Source of the DNA: Bacteroidales bacterium
GTDB lineage: Bacteria > Bacteroidota > Bacteroidia > Bacteroidales > UBA6680
DNA: 64,000 nt
Direction: 5' to 3'
NCBI GenBank assembly: GCA_025210735.1
Contig: JAOARD010000009.1
Span: forward strand, 1 to 64,000
This document shows, in pieces, positions 9,108 through 17,538 of this stretch. The position numbers and the translations under genes are program-made. Under the pieces are notes generated by a model. The model was not told the origin of the DNA and searched no databases. It worked only from the letters and a program-made list of their open reading frames with translations. Within the stretch, counting starts at the first letter, position 1, and each line of letters opens with the position of its first letter.

Positions 9108-10565
9108 ATGTCAAATAAAGAGAACGAACAGGAGAAGATTTTGAATGAGGTTACGGAAACCGACTATAAATATGGTTTTGTAACCGACATTGAGAATGAA
9201 TATATACCTAAAGGGCTTTCGGAAGATACGGTGAGGCTTATTTCTGCAAAGAAGAATGAGCCGGAGTGGCTGCTTGAGTTCAGGTTAAAGGCTTTTCGTC
9301 ATTTTCAGACGTTAGAGATGCCGGACTGGGCACATCTTAATATCCCGGAGATTGATCTGCAGGATGTGATTTATTATGCAGCACCAAAGAAGAAGAAAGA
9401 GCTTAAAAGTATGGATGAGGTAGATCCGGAACTTAGAGCAACATTTGAAAAATTGGGGATCCCTCTTGATGAGCAAAAACAGCTCTCAGGGGTAGCTGTT
9501 GATGCTGTAATTGATAGTGTTTCTGTAAAAACAACATTTAAAGATACTCTTGCTGAATTGGGAATAATATTCTGCTCATTTTCTGAAGCAGTTGCCGACC
9601 ATCCTGATTTGGTAAAGAAACATCTTGGTACTGTAGTACCTTATACAGATAACTATTTTGGAGCATTAAACTCAGCAGTATTTAGCGATGGGTCATTCTG
9701 CTATATTCCAAAAGGAGTAAGATGCCCAATGGAGCTATCAACATACTTCAGAATTAATGCTGCTAACACAGGGCAGTTTGAGCGTACACTAATTGTAGCC
9801 GACGAGGAGTCGTACGTAAGTTACCTGGAAGGTTGTACAGCGCCACAGCGAGATGAGAATCAGTTACACGCTGCTATAGTAGAGATTATTGCCGAGAAGG
9901 ATGCTGAGGTAAAGTACTCAACAGTACAAAACTGGTACCCTGGCGATAAAAATGGTGTTGGTGGAATATACAACTTTGTAACAAAACGTGGTATCTGTAG
10001 AGGCGATAACTCAAAGATATCGTGGACACAGGTTGAGACAGGTTCTGCTGTTACATGGAAATATCCTAGTTGTATACTAAAAGGTAATAACTCAATTGGA
10101 GAGTTCTATTCAGTTGCACTTACAAATAATCATCAGCAGGCCGATACCGGAACAAAGATGATTCATATAGGAAAGAACACAAAGAGTACAATTATTTCAA
10201 AAGGTATCTCAGCAGGTGTTAGCCAGAATTCATACAGAGGACTTGTTAAGGTTCTTAAAGGAGCTGAGAATGCACGTAACTTCTCGCAGTGTGATTCGCT
10301 TCTGTTAGGCGATAAGTGTGGTGCACATACATTCCCGTACCTTGAGGTTGATAACAGATCTGCAATTGTTGAGCACGAGGCAACAACATCAAAGATTAGC
10401 GAAGATCAGGTATTCTATTGTAACCAGAGAGGTATTAATACAGAGGATGCTATAGGACTTATAGTAAACGGGTATGCCAAAGAGGTACTAAATAAACTGC
10501 CAATGGAGTTTGCTGTTGAGGCACAGAAGCTTCTACAGATAAGTCTTGAAGGTAGTGTAGGATAA
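9108..10565 (+). CDS. sufB: Fe-S cluster assembly protein SufB
   Basis: 485 residues, normal for SufB. Part of the SufBC2D scaffold on which Fe-S clusters are built in the cytoplasm; SufB carries the cluster-building site. The family signature is the beta-helix region with [46 protein letters not shown] and the C-terminal [23 protein letters not shown] (two pieces, shared with SufD). It is the first gene of the sufBCDSE operon, with 56 bases to sufC. Confidence 0.98.
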   Translation: MSNKENEQEKILNEVTETDYKYGFVTDIENEYIPKGLSEDTVRLISAKKNEPEWLLEFRLKAFRHFQTLEMPDWAHLNIPEIDLQDVIYYAAPKKKKELKSMDEVDPELRATFEKLGIPLDEQKQLSGVAVDAVIDSVSVKTTFKDTLAELGIIFCSFSEAVADHPDLVKKHLGTVVPYTDNYFGALNSAVFSDGSFCYIPKGVRCPMELSTYFRINAANTGQFERTLIVADEESYVSYLEGCTAPQRDENQLHAAIVEIIAEKDAEVKYSTVQNWYPGDKNGVGGIYNFVTKRGICRGDNSKISWTQVETGSAVTWKYPSCILKGNNSIGEFYSVALTNNHQQADTGTKMIHIGKNTKSTIISKGISAGVSQNSYRGLVKVLKGAENARNFSQCDSLLLGDKCGAHTFPYLEVDNRSAIVEHEATTSKISEDQVFYCNQRGINTEDAIGLIVNGYAKEVLNKLPMEFAVEAQKLLQISLEGSVG

Positions 10566-10621
10566 CAGAGGTAATTAAAATTAGTTTAACAAGTAGGCTT
10601 TAGCCAATAAAATAAAATACA

Positions 10622-11368
10622 ATGTTAAAGATCGAAGATTTACATGCATCTATAGATGGGAAAGAGATTCTTAGAGGTATAAATTTAGAGATTAATCCGG
10701 GTGAGGTACATGCTATAATGGGACCAAATGGTTCTGGTAAAAGTACATTATCTTCAGTTATTGCCGGAAGAGATATTTATGAGGTTACACACGGAAAGAT
10801 AACCTTTGATGGCATTGATCTTCTTGAGCTTTCACCAGAGGAGCGTGCATGTGCAGGTGTTTTCCTTGGATTCCAGTATCCTATTGAGATTCCGGGAGTA
10901 AGTATGGTAAACTTTATGAAGACAGCTGTAAACGAGCATAGAAAATATAAGAATCAAGATCCTCTTTCTGCTTCAGACTTTCTTAAATTAATGAGAGAGA
11001 AGAAAGAGCTTGTTGAGATTGATTCAAAACTTACAAACAGATCAGTTAATGAGGGATTCTCAGGAGGAGAGAAGAAGAAGAATGAGATATTCCAGATGGC
11101 AATGCTTGAGCCAAAATTAGCTGTGTTAGATGAAACAGATTCAGGTCTGGATATTGATGCATTAAGAATTGTTGCAAATGGTGTTAATAAACTTAAAACA
11201 TCAGATAATGCAACTGTTGTTATTACTCACTATCAGCGTCTGCTTGATTATATTGTGCCGGACTTTGTACACGTTCTTTATAAGGGAAGAATTGTTAAAA
11301 CCGCAGGAAAAGAGTTAGCGCTTGAGCTTGAAGAGAAAGGATATGATTGGATAAAGAGAGAGTTCTAA
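10622..11368 (+). CDS. sufC: SUF system ATPase SufC
   Basis: 248 residues. ABC-type ATPase that binds SufB and SufD and drives the change in the scaffold that allows cluster assembly; it is not a transporter. Walker A is GPNGSGKST (about 35-43), the SufC-specific signature is FSGGEKKKNEIFQM, Walker B is LAVLDETDSGLDIDAL, and the switch His is in VVITHYQRLL. It lies 16 bases before sufD. Confidence 0.98.
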   Translation: MLKIEDLHASIDGKEILRGINLEINPGEVHAIMGPNGSGKSTLSSVIAGRDIYEVTHGKITFDGIDLLELSPEERACAGVFLGFQYPIEIPGVSMVNFMKTAVNEHRKYKNQDPLSASDFLKLMREKKELVEIDSKLTNRSVNEGFSGGEKKKNEIFQMAMLEPKLAVLDETDSGLDIDALRIVANGVNKLKTSDNATVVITHYQRLLDYIVPDFVHVLYKGRIVKTAGKELALELEEKGYDWIKREF

Positions 11369-11384
11369 ATTTAAAGATGATATT

Positions 11385-12740
11385 ATGAGTAACTTAGAAC
11401 ACATTAAAGAGTTTAAAGATCTCTATTTATCTAAGATTGAGGGAATAGACTCTCCGGCTTTTGTTCAGGAAATAAGAAAAAAATCTATAGAGGCATTTAC
11501 CTCTAAAGGTTTTCCTAACAGAAAGAACGAAGATTATAAATATACCGATATAGAGGCGGTATTTAATAAGAATATACACAAGGTTACAGAACCAAGAGAG
11601 ACTGAGGTTAAACTTGAAGAGATATTCAAGTGCGATGTTCCTGATTTGGATGCTAACGCAATTACCGTACTAAACGGATTCTACTATTCGCCGGATGGAG
11701 AGACGTTAAAGACTTTTGATAACGGGGTAATTGTAGGAAGCCTTGCTACAGCAATAAAGGAGCAACCGGAGATTGTTAGCAAGTACCTGAATCAGCTTTG
11801 TAAAGAAAGCAAAGAGACTTTGGTATCGCTTAACAGTGCTTTTTTACAGGACGGAATATTCCTGTATGTACCGGAAGGAGCTGTAATTGATAAGCCATTG
11901 CAGATAGTTCATCTTATGATGGATGCTACAGATATTATGGCTCAGCACCGTAACCTTTTTGTATTTGAAAAAGGTGCAGAAGGTAAGGTTGTAATATGCG
12001 ACCACTCTTTGTCGCCTGCAAACTTTATTACAAATTCGGTTACAGAGATTGTTGCTGATGAGAATTCGAATGTTGAGGTTATCAGAATGCAGAATGAGCA
12101 TAATGAATCTAAGCAGTTTACCAATACATTTGTTAAACAACGCAAAGATAGTAAGGTAGTTCTTAACACTCTTACACTTCACGGTGGTGTTGTGCGTAAC
12201 AATGTTTTTGTTGATATGGTTGACGAAAATTGTGAGAATAATACGTTTGGACTATATCTTGCCGACAGAAATCAACATGTTGATAACTTTACATATATAA
12301 ATCATGCTAAGCCTAACTGTGTGAGTAACCAGTTGTATAAAGGTATTATGGATGATGAGGCTACCGGAGCGTTTACAGGACGTATTTATGTAGCAAAGGA
12401 TGCTCAGAAAACAGAGGCATATCAGAATAATAATAATATTCTGTTAACAGATAACGCCAGAATGAGAAGTAAACCTCAGCTTGAGATTTACGCAGATGAT
12501 GTGAAGTGTAGCCACGGAGCAACATCCGGACAACTTGATGAAGATGCTCTGTTCTATATGAAAGCCAGAGGTATTGGCGACAAAGAGGCGAGAATGCTTA
12601 TGATGTTTGCTTTTGCACAGGAGATAATCTCAAAGATTAGTATTGTTCCGCTTTATGAGCGTGTACATGATCTTGTAGAGAAGAGGCTGCGCGGAGAGTT
12701 ATCAAGATGTAATAACTGTATGATGAATTGTAAAGCATAG
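11385..12740 (+). CDS. sufD: Fe-S cluster assembly protein SufD
   Basis: 451 residues. SufD pairs with SufB and is thought to help iron entry. The N-terminal helical part contains NRKNEDYKYTDIE, typical for SufD. The C-terminal beta-helix has the conserved HGATSGQLDEDALFYMKARG followed by IGDKEARMLM. The final residues CNNCMMNCKA are Cys-rich; a short Cys tail is not a usual SufD feature that I recall and could bind metal. It is followed by a terminator-like hairpin before sufS. Confidence 0.96.
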   Translation: MSNLEHIKEFKDLYLSKIEGIDSPAFVQEIRKKSIEAFTSKGFPNRKNEDYKYTDIEAVFNKNIHKVTEPRETEVKLEEIFKCDVPDLDANAITVLNGFYYSPDGETLKTFDNGVIVGSLATAIKEQPEIVSKYLNQLCKESKETLVSLNSAFLQDGIFLYVPEGAVIDKPLQIVHLMMDATDIMAQHRNLFVFEKGAEGKVVICDHSLSPANFITNSVTEIVADENSNVEVIRMQNEHNESKQFTNTFVKQRKDSKVVLNTLTLHGGVVRNNVFVDMVDENCENNTFGLYLADRNQHVDNFTYINHAKPNCVSNQLYKGIMDDEATGAFTGRIYVAKDAQKTEAYQNNNNILLTDNARMRSKPQLEIYADDVKCSHGATSGQLDEDALFYMKARGIGDKEARMLMMFAFAQEIISKISIVPLYERVHDLVEKRLRGELSRCNNCMMNCKA

Positions 12741-12747
12741 ATATTTT

Positions 12748-12780
12748 AAGGGAGTAATGTGTATTGCTCTCTTTTTGCTT
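12748..12780 (+). terminator. Terminator-like hairpin between sufD and sufS
   Basis: AAGGGAGTAA pairs with TTGCTCTCTT over ten positions (two G-U pairs), loop TGTGTA, then TTTGCTTTTT. The 64-base gap contains no clear new promoter, so this may be a leaky terminator that lowers sufSE expression relative to sufBCD. Confidence 0.5.
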
Positions 12781-12804
12781 TTTAAATAATATAACTGAAA
12801 TAAA

Positions 12805-14025
12805 GTGAGCCTGGATCTTAATAAAATACGAAAAGACTTTCCGCTTTTGTTGCAGGATGTTTATAAGAAACCACTTGTATATCTTGATAATGGTGCAACT
12901 ACTCAGAAACCACAACAGGTTATTGATGCTGAGTTAGAGATGTATAATGTTCTGAACAGTAATATACACAGAGGGGTACATTATTTAAGTAACTGCTCAA
13001 CAGATAAGTTTGAGGAGGCAAGAAGAAAGGTTAAAGAGTTTATTAATGCTTCGTCTGATAAGGAGATTGTATTTACAGCCGGAACAACAGCATCTATAAA
13101 CACTGTAGCTTTTTCACTTGGAGAATATTGCATTGAGTCTGGCGACGAGATAATATTATCTGAGATGGAGCACCACTCTAATATTGTTCCGTGGCAGATG
13201 CTGTGTGAGCGTAAAGGTGCAAAACTTAAGATTATTCCTGTACTTGATAATGGCGAACTTGATATTGATGCGTATGGTAAACTTTTGTCTGATAAAACAA
13301 AGATTGTTTCTGTAACGCATGTATCTAACACGCTTGGAACAATAAACCCTATATCAAAGATAACAGAGATGGCTCATGAGAAAGGAGCTTATGTTGTTAT
13401 TGATGGAGCCCAAGGAATTCAGCATGGTCAGTTGAATGTGAAGGATGTTGATTGTGATTTTTATGTATTCTCAGGACATAAGATTTTTGCACCTACAGGT
13501 ATTGGAGTAATGTATGGTAAAGAGGAGATACTAAACAGGATTCCTCCGTATCAGGGAGGTGGCGATATGATAGATACTGTTACCTTTGAGAAGACAACAT
13601 ATGCTGAACTTCCGTTTAAATTTGAAGCTGGTACAGCTAACTATATTGGCGCAGTAGGGCTTGGTGCAGCAATAGATTATATTGTATCATTAGGGGTTGA
13701 TGATATAGCAGAACAGGAGCAAGAACTACTTGATTATGCTACAAATAAGTTATCGTCAATAGACGGACTTAAGATATACGGTACATCAGACAATAAAGTG
13801 AGTACAATTTCATTTCTGCTTGATGGTATACATCATCTTGATACCGGAATGATTCTTGATAAATTAGGAATAGCGGTTAGAACAGGACATCACTGTACAC
13901 AACCACTTACAAAACGATTTGGTATTGATGGTACCGTACGTGCATCGTTTGCTTTTTATAATACCAAAGAGGAGGTAGATGCACTTTATGACGGATTACT
14001 AAAGGTTAAAGAGCTTTTTGGCTAA
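12805..14025 (+). CDS. sufS: SufS-type cysteine desulfurase
   Basis: 406 residues. PLP enzyme that removes sulfur from cysteine and passes it as persulfide to SufE. The PLP Lys lies in FSGHKIFAPTGIGVMYGK, the cofactor Asp/Gln in VVIDGAQGIQHG, and the active-site Cys in RTGHHCTQPL near residue 360, the placement of group II (SufS) enzymes. The start is GTG at 12805; the N-terminus LDLNKIRKDFPLL is family-like. sufE follows after 12 bases. Confidence 0.97.
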   Translation: MSLDLNKIRKDFPLLLQDVYKKPLVYLDNGATTQKPQQVIDAELEMYNVLNSNIHRGVHYLSNCSTDKFEEARRKVKEFINASSDKEIVFTAGTTASINTVAFSLGEYCIESGDEIILSEMEHHSNIVPWQMLCERKGAKLKIIPVLDNGELDIDAYGKLLSDKTKIVSVTHVSNTLGTINPISKITEMAHEKGAYVVIDGAQGIQHGQLNVKDVDCDFYVFSGHKIFAPTGIGVMYGKEEILNRIPPYQGGGDMIDTVTFEKTTYAELPFKFEAGTANYIGAVGLGAAIDYIVSLGVDDIAEQEQELLDYATNKLSSIDGLKIYGTSDNKVSTISFLLDGIHHLDTGMILDKLGIAVRTGHHCTQPLTKRFGIDGTVRASFAFYNTKEEVDALYDGLLKVKELFG

Positions 14026-14037
14026 AAAATATATAAT

Positions 14038-14463
14038 ATGACACTGAATGAGTTGCAAGATGAGATAATTGAGGAGTTTGCTATCTATGACGATTGGATG
14101 GACAGATATAATTATCTTATTGATTTAGGAAAAGATTTGGAACCAATTGACCCGAAATTTAAAACTGAAGAGTATATAATTCAGGGATGTCAGTCAAAAG
14201 TGTGGGTTAATGCAGATCTTGTTGACGGGAAGATAAAATATGGAGCAGATAGCGATGCAATAATTACAAAAGGTATAATTGCTCTTCTGATAAGAGTGCT
14301 TTCAGACAGAGAGCCATCTGAGATTGTAGATGCAGATCTGTTTTTTATTGATAAGATAGGTTTAAAAGAGAACCTGTCGCCAACCAGAGCAAACGGACTT
14401 GTAGCTATGGTAAAACAGATGAGGCTGTATGCATTAGCATATCAGGCTAAGTTGAATGGTTAA
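14038..14463 (+). CDS. sufE: Sulfur acceptor protein SufE
   Basis: 141 residues. Takes persulfide sulfur from SufS and delivers it to SufB. The acceptor Cys is in YIIQGCQSKVWV (about residue 51), and the N-terminal DDWMDRYNYLIDLGKDL is diagnostic of the family. Directly follows sufS and precedes the DUF59 gene by 11 bases. Confidence 0.97.
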   Translation: MTLNELQDEIIEEFAIYDDWMDRYNYLIDLGKDLEPIDPKFKTEEYIIQGCQSKVWVNADLVDGKIKYGADSDAIITKGIIALLIRVLSDREPSEIVDADLFFIDKIGLKENLSPTRANGLVAMVKQMRLYALAYQAKLNG

Positions 14464-14474
14464 AACTATTTGTT

Positions 14475-14792
14475 ATGGCATTAGATATTATGGAGATGGA
14501 ACGCGATATAGTACGTGTTCTTAAAATGGTAAATGATCCTGAGATACCTGTAAATGTATATGATTTAGGACTGATATATAAGGTTGATATAGCAGATGAT
14601 GCTATTGTTACAGTAGATATGACACTTACTGCACCAAACTGTCCTATGGCAGATCAGCTATTGCAGGATGTACATGATCATGTTAAGATGGTTTCGGGCG
14701 TAAAGGATGTTGTTATTAACCTTGTTTTTGATCCACCATGGGATAAGGATATGATGACAGAAGAGGCAAAACTTGAACTAGGGTTCTTGTAA
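14475..14792 (+). CDS. SufT-like DUF59 (MIP18) Fe-S assembly factor
   Basis: 105 residues, the whole being a DUF59/MIP18 domain. Proteins of this family help mature Fe-S proteins. Seen here: DPEIPVNVYDLGLIY, then TLTAPNCPMADQL with the conserved reactive Cys, then VFDPPWDKDMMTEEAK. Last gene of the SUF operon, directly followed by a strong terminator. The exact step it performs in this organism is not shown by sequence. Confidence 0.92.
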   Translation: MALDIMEMERDIVRVLKMVNDPEIPVNVYDLGLIYKVDIADDAIVTVDMTLTAPNCPMADQLLQDVHDHVKMVSGVKDVVINLVFDPPWDKDMMTEEAKLELGFL

Positions 14793-14798
14793 AAATAT

Positions 14799-14823
14799 AA
14801 AGGAGATTTAATCTCCTTTTTTT
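14799..14823 (+). terminator. Terminator of the SUF operon
   Basis: AAAGGAGAT pairs with ATCTCCTTT around TTA and is followed by TTTTT. It lies 7 bases after the last stop codon of the operon. Confidence 0.88.
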
Positions 14824-14829
14824 AATTCC

Positions 14830-14860
14830 TTGAAAATAAAGCAATAAATGAGTATCTTTT
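14830..14860 (+). promoter_or_regulatory. Candidate promoter of the DUF6146-like gene
   Basis: TTG at 14830-14832, a 20-base spacer, then TATCTTTT at 14853-14860; near the TTTG/TAnnTTTG pattern. The start codon is at 14902. Confidence 0.45.
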
Positions 14861-14901
14861 AGGTTGATATGTATATTGTATTTAATTAAAACCTGATAGA
14901 T

Positions 14902-15309
14902 ATGAGATGTTTTGTGAGAATAATGCTGATAGTTGCAGCTCTTTTTATCTGTGGTGGTGTATCTGTTTTAGGTCAGGATACTGATTCAAAAAAACAGGAT
15001 AAGGAGATAAAGATAGAGAAAAAAACAGAGTATGAATTAATAGTAATTGATCCTGGTTTTGAAGCCTGGTATAGTGTAAGAAATGTAAAGGCAAAGCATA
15101 AGAGTGAAGCTTATTACAAGAACTGGAACCACCGTTATGCAATAGAGTGGAACAGACTTTACAGAAATGGTGCAAGGAATATTGACAGTGATATTGATTA
15201 CGATGTTAATGCCGATTACGGTTTTGAATTAAACCATAAACTGTATTACTATTTCCTGTTTTGGGAAGAGACTAACGGAAAGAAACTTATTAAAAGAGGT
15301 GTTAGATAG
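14902..15309 (+). CDS. Exported DUF6146-like protein
   Basis: 135 residues. Signal peptide over residues 1-24 (ending near VLGQ). A charged linker is followed by the block YELIVIDPGFEAW, an EAYYKNWNHRYAIEWN segment and a C-terminal VNADYGFELNHKLYYYF. I recall this order from DUF6146 proteins of Flavobacteriia and Bacteroidales; the family assignment is from memory. Monocistronic, between two terminators. Function unknown. Confidence 0.75.
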   Translation: MRCFVRIMLIVAALFICGGVSVLGQDTDSKKQDKEIKIEKKTEYELIVIDPGFEAWYSVRNVKAKHKSEAYYKNWNHRYAIEWNRLYRNGARNIDSDIDYDVNADYGFELNHKLYYYFLFWEETNGKKLIKRGVR

Positions 15310-15337
15310 ATAAAAGAGACCATCTGGTCTCTTTTAT
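15310..15337. terminator. Shared bidirectional terminator
   Basis: A perfect 12-bp stem (ATAAAAGAGACC with GGTCTCTTTTAT) around ATCT sits between two convergent stop codons at 15309 and 15350. A/T-runs on both sides allow use from both strands. Confidence 0.85.
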
Positions 15338-15349
15338 TATATAGATTAA

Positions 15350-16051
15350 CTATTTACTGCTCCACAAAACTATACCAATTCTGGCGCCCAGTGCAAGAGA
15401 AAGGTTTCCTGATACTCCCTGATTTTTATAGCCGTTGCTTAAACTTGAGAATATACCTGAGTAATCGTCTTCTGCTTTGTTTACAATATTTGTATACTCA
15501 GTATTTCGTACTCTGTAACCTATTCCTCCATAAATATCAAAGGTAATTATATTGGCAATTGTTGCTTTAAACCCACCTTTAATATGAAATCCATACTTCT
15601 TCATCTCAACATTAGCAAAATCAAAAGAGTATGTTTTATCCTCATCGTAGTCAAAGAACTCATCGTTTTTTAACTTATTCTTCATATTTATATAGAATAA
15701 TTCAGGACCAAAGTAGAAGCCTACATAATTGTTAATATTCAAATACTTCTTAAATTCTGGTCTTATTTCTAACAGAGAGTAGTTATTACCAACAGAGTTA
15801 TTATCAATATTTTCGCGGTTAATATCAGAACTGCCGTATCCTATATCAATAGATACAGCTCGTTTACTTTTCATGATAAATTCTAAACCAGCTCTGTATC
15901 TTGGGTTAGAGTCAAACGAACTCAAAGGCATTACTGATATCTGCAAAGAGTTTCTGATGTCATATTTTTTATTACTATCCTGTGCATTTAATTCTGGTAC
16001 ACACAGGTGTACAGCAATAGCAATAACTATAAAAGCAAATGTTTTCTTCAT
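15350..16051 (-). CDS. Outer-membrane beta-barrel protein
   Basis: 233 residues. Signal peptide to about ELNAQ (residue 24). The mature part has alternating polar/aromatic strands and Gly turns of a small 8-10 strand barrel, for example YRAGLEFIMKSKRAVSIDIG and the closing NLSLALGARIGIVLW. The penultimate strand-like end followed by SSK is less typical than a terminal Phe. No partner gene; function unknown. It is transcribed away from the ECF sigma gene. Confidence 0.8.
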   Translation of the reverse strand: MKKTFAFIVIAIAVHLCVPELNAQDSNKKYDIRNSLQISVMPLSSFDSNPRYRAGLEFIMKSKRAVSIDIGYGSSDINRENIDNNSVGNNYSLLEIRPEFKKYLNINNYVGFYFGPELFYINMKNKLKNDEFFDYDEDKTYSFDFANVEMKKYGFHIKGGFKATIANIITFDIYGGIGYRVRNTEYTNIVNKAEDDYSGIFSSLSNGYKNQGVSGNLSLALGARIGIVLWSSK

Positions 16052-16286
16052 AGTTTCTGAGTTTTACTGTTATTCAAGTTATGGTTTTTCCTAAAACCTG
16101 AATAACATATTAGTTCCTATTATAATACTTGTCGTTTAAAGCAATGTTGCGGTTCAAATATAAAACTATTGTTGTTGATTTTGGTAATAAACTATGATTA
16201 AATGTTATGTGTCTGTCTAAAACTCCATAACATTACCTTAAGCTAATCAAAATTCACACTACTCTTTTAAATCAATTAGGAATAGG

Positions 16287-16294
16287 TATATTTG
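16287..16294 (+). promoter_or_regulatory. -7 box directly before the ECF sigma gene
   Basis: TATATTTG fully matches TAnnTTTG but ends only four bases before the GTG start at 16299. If used, the transcript would begin at or near the start codon and be leaderless or nearly so. Confidence 0.4.
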
Positions 16295-16298
16295 TGAT

Positions 16299-16859
16299 GT
16301 GAAGAGTTATAGTTTAGATGAAATAAAGAGAGGTGATAAATCGTCTTTTAAAAGGTTGTTTACAGAACTGTATGATCCTTTAGTAAGATTTGTAACACTG
16401 TATGTAGGGTGTTCATTAACTGCTGAGGAATTGGTTCAGGATTTCTTTGTAAATCTTTGGGAGAAGCGAATGTCTCTGAATATAAAATCGTCGTTGCGAT
16501 CTTATATTTTTACCTCTGTACGTAATAGAGCTCTAAACTATAAACGCGATAATAAATCCGGCCAACACTCAGATGATATTTTAGACAATATTGAGGATGA
16601 AATATGGGCTGATGTAAGTGAGTTTGAGAACGAGAAGATTGACGAATTGAAAGAGAAGGTAAGAAGTGCTATAGAAGATTTACCTGATAAATGTCGTGAA
16701 GTTTTCTTGTTGGGTAAAGAGAATGGTCTTACATATGCTGAAATATCTGCTGAGTTGTCAATCTCAAAAAAAACTGTAGAGAATCAGATGGGGATAGCAT
16801 TAAAGAAACTTAAAGAGAATCTTTCGCCAATACTGTTTCTTATGGCTGTTATGTTCTGA
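16299..16859 (+). CDS. FecI-like ECF RNA polymerase sigma factor
   Basis: 186 residues. Extracytoplasmic-function sigma factor. Region 2 is seen as FKRLFTELYDPLVRFVTLYV with the VQDFFVNLWEKR segment, and region 4 as LPDKCREVFLLGKENGLTYA followed by EISAELSISKKTVENQM, the helix-turn-helix for -35 recognition. The start is GTG; the out-of-frame ATG two bases earlier stops at once. A downstream FecR-type regulator and TonB receptor show that it is probably switched on by a substrate bound at the receptor. The hydrophobic last residues (LFLMAVMF) are common in Bacteroidota FecI proteins. Confidence 0.95.
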   Translation: MKSYSLDEIKRGDKSSFKRLFTELYDPLVRFVTLYVGCSLTAEELVQDFFVNLWEKRMSLNIKSSLRSYIFTSVRNRALNYKRDNKSGQHSDDILDNIEDEIWADVSEFENEKIDELKEKVRSAIEDLPDKCREVFLLGKENGLTYAEISAELSISKKTVENQMGIALKKLKENLSPILFLMAVMF

Positions 16860-17202
16860 TAATATCAGGCTTTTGGAGTATACACACTGTTGATTGCAGT
16901 CATTAGTAGTAACCAATAAATGAATATAACTACTCTTTTTTGATTAAAAATTTTATCATACCTACTTCTTATATTAATATCAATAAAAAAAATATTATTT
17001 TTACAGTCTTGATTATCTGTTGTTTAATTAAGGATTAAAAATATTTCCCAAAAAAGTAAAATTTGTTTTGGGGGTTTTGCACATGCTATGTGTCTTATAT
17101 GTGAAAAGACAAGTTTTAGCTTCCGGAATAATAAAATATTGTTGTAATAGTATCTGTGTTAACAGATGCTCTGTTTTTAACGATTTTGATTATAGAGGAG
17201 AT
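16860..17202 (+). promoter_or_regulatory. Intergenic region with candidate ECF-type promoter
   Basis: 343 bases, AT-rich. At 17046-17073 an inverted repeat (TCCCAAAA with TTTTGGGG) leads into a GGGGGTTTTG block, followed about 20 bases later by TGTCTTAT at 17089-17096. G-run plus GTCTTA spacing is what I recall upstream of FecI-controlled FecR/TonB operons in Bacteroidota, so the sigma factor encoded just upstream may act here. This is inference from pattern only. Confidence 0.35.
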
Positions 17203-17448
17203 ATGGAAATAGATAATCCTACAGAATTGGTTGAAAGGTATTTTTGTAGTCGTCTCTCATATGATGAGTGCAGTACCTTGATAGATTGGGTAAAGGCTTC
17301 TGATGATAATCGTAAGCTTTTCCTTAGATTGAGAAGACGTTTTGCGATAAAAAAGAGAATACAGATGGTTAAGGCTATTTTCTTACCAGATTCTGGTACA
17401 ACTCATGATTCTCTTGATTACTCTAAACGTGTTGAAAAGATTGCTTAA
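17203..17448 (+). CDS. Free-standing FecR N-terminal (anti-sigma) domain
   Basis: 81 residues from the ATG at 17203, which follows an AGAGGAG sequence. It aligns over its length with the first 80 residues of the full FecR gene next door: both have a Pro, L+.RY, a LS.(D)E segment, L..WV..SDDNR++F..+R+ and a final SKRV. The periplasmic half and membrane segment are absent. That part of FecR binds the sigma factor, so this could be a soluble anti- or pro-sigma peptide, or a gene remnant. The 45 upstream codons in frame (from 17068) are Cys-rich and promoter-like and I left them out. Confidence 0.6.
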   Translation: MEIDNPTELVERYFCSRLSYDECSTLIDWVKASDDNRKLFLRLRRRFAIKKRIQMVKAIFLPDSGTTHDSLDYSKRVEKIA

Positions 17449-17538
17449 TATAGTGCACAGTCATCAAACTTGTTATGTATTAAGCTTACTGGAATTTAAT
17501 TTTTTGTTGTTTTGATACATAATGAATACATAAAAGCC

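Noticed and set aside
17068-17202. In-frame extension of the small FecR-like gene
   Set aside because: The 45 extra codons are Cys-rich, unlike FecR, and overlap the candidate promoter; the ATG at 17203 fits the alignment with FecR.
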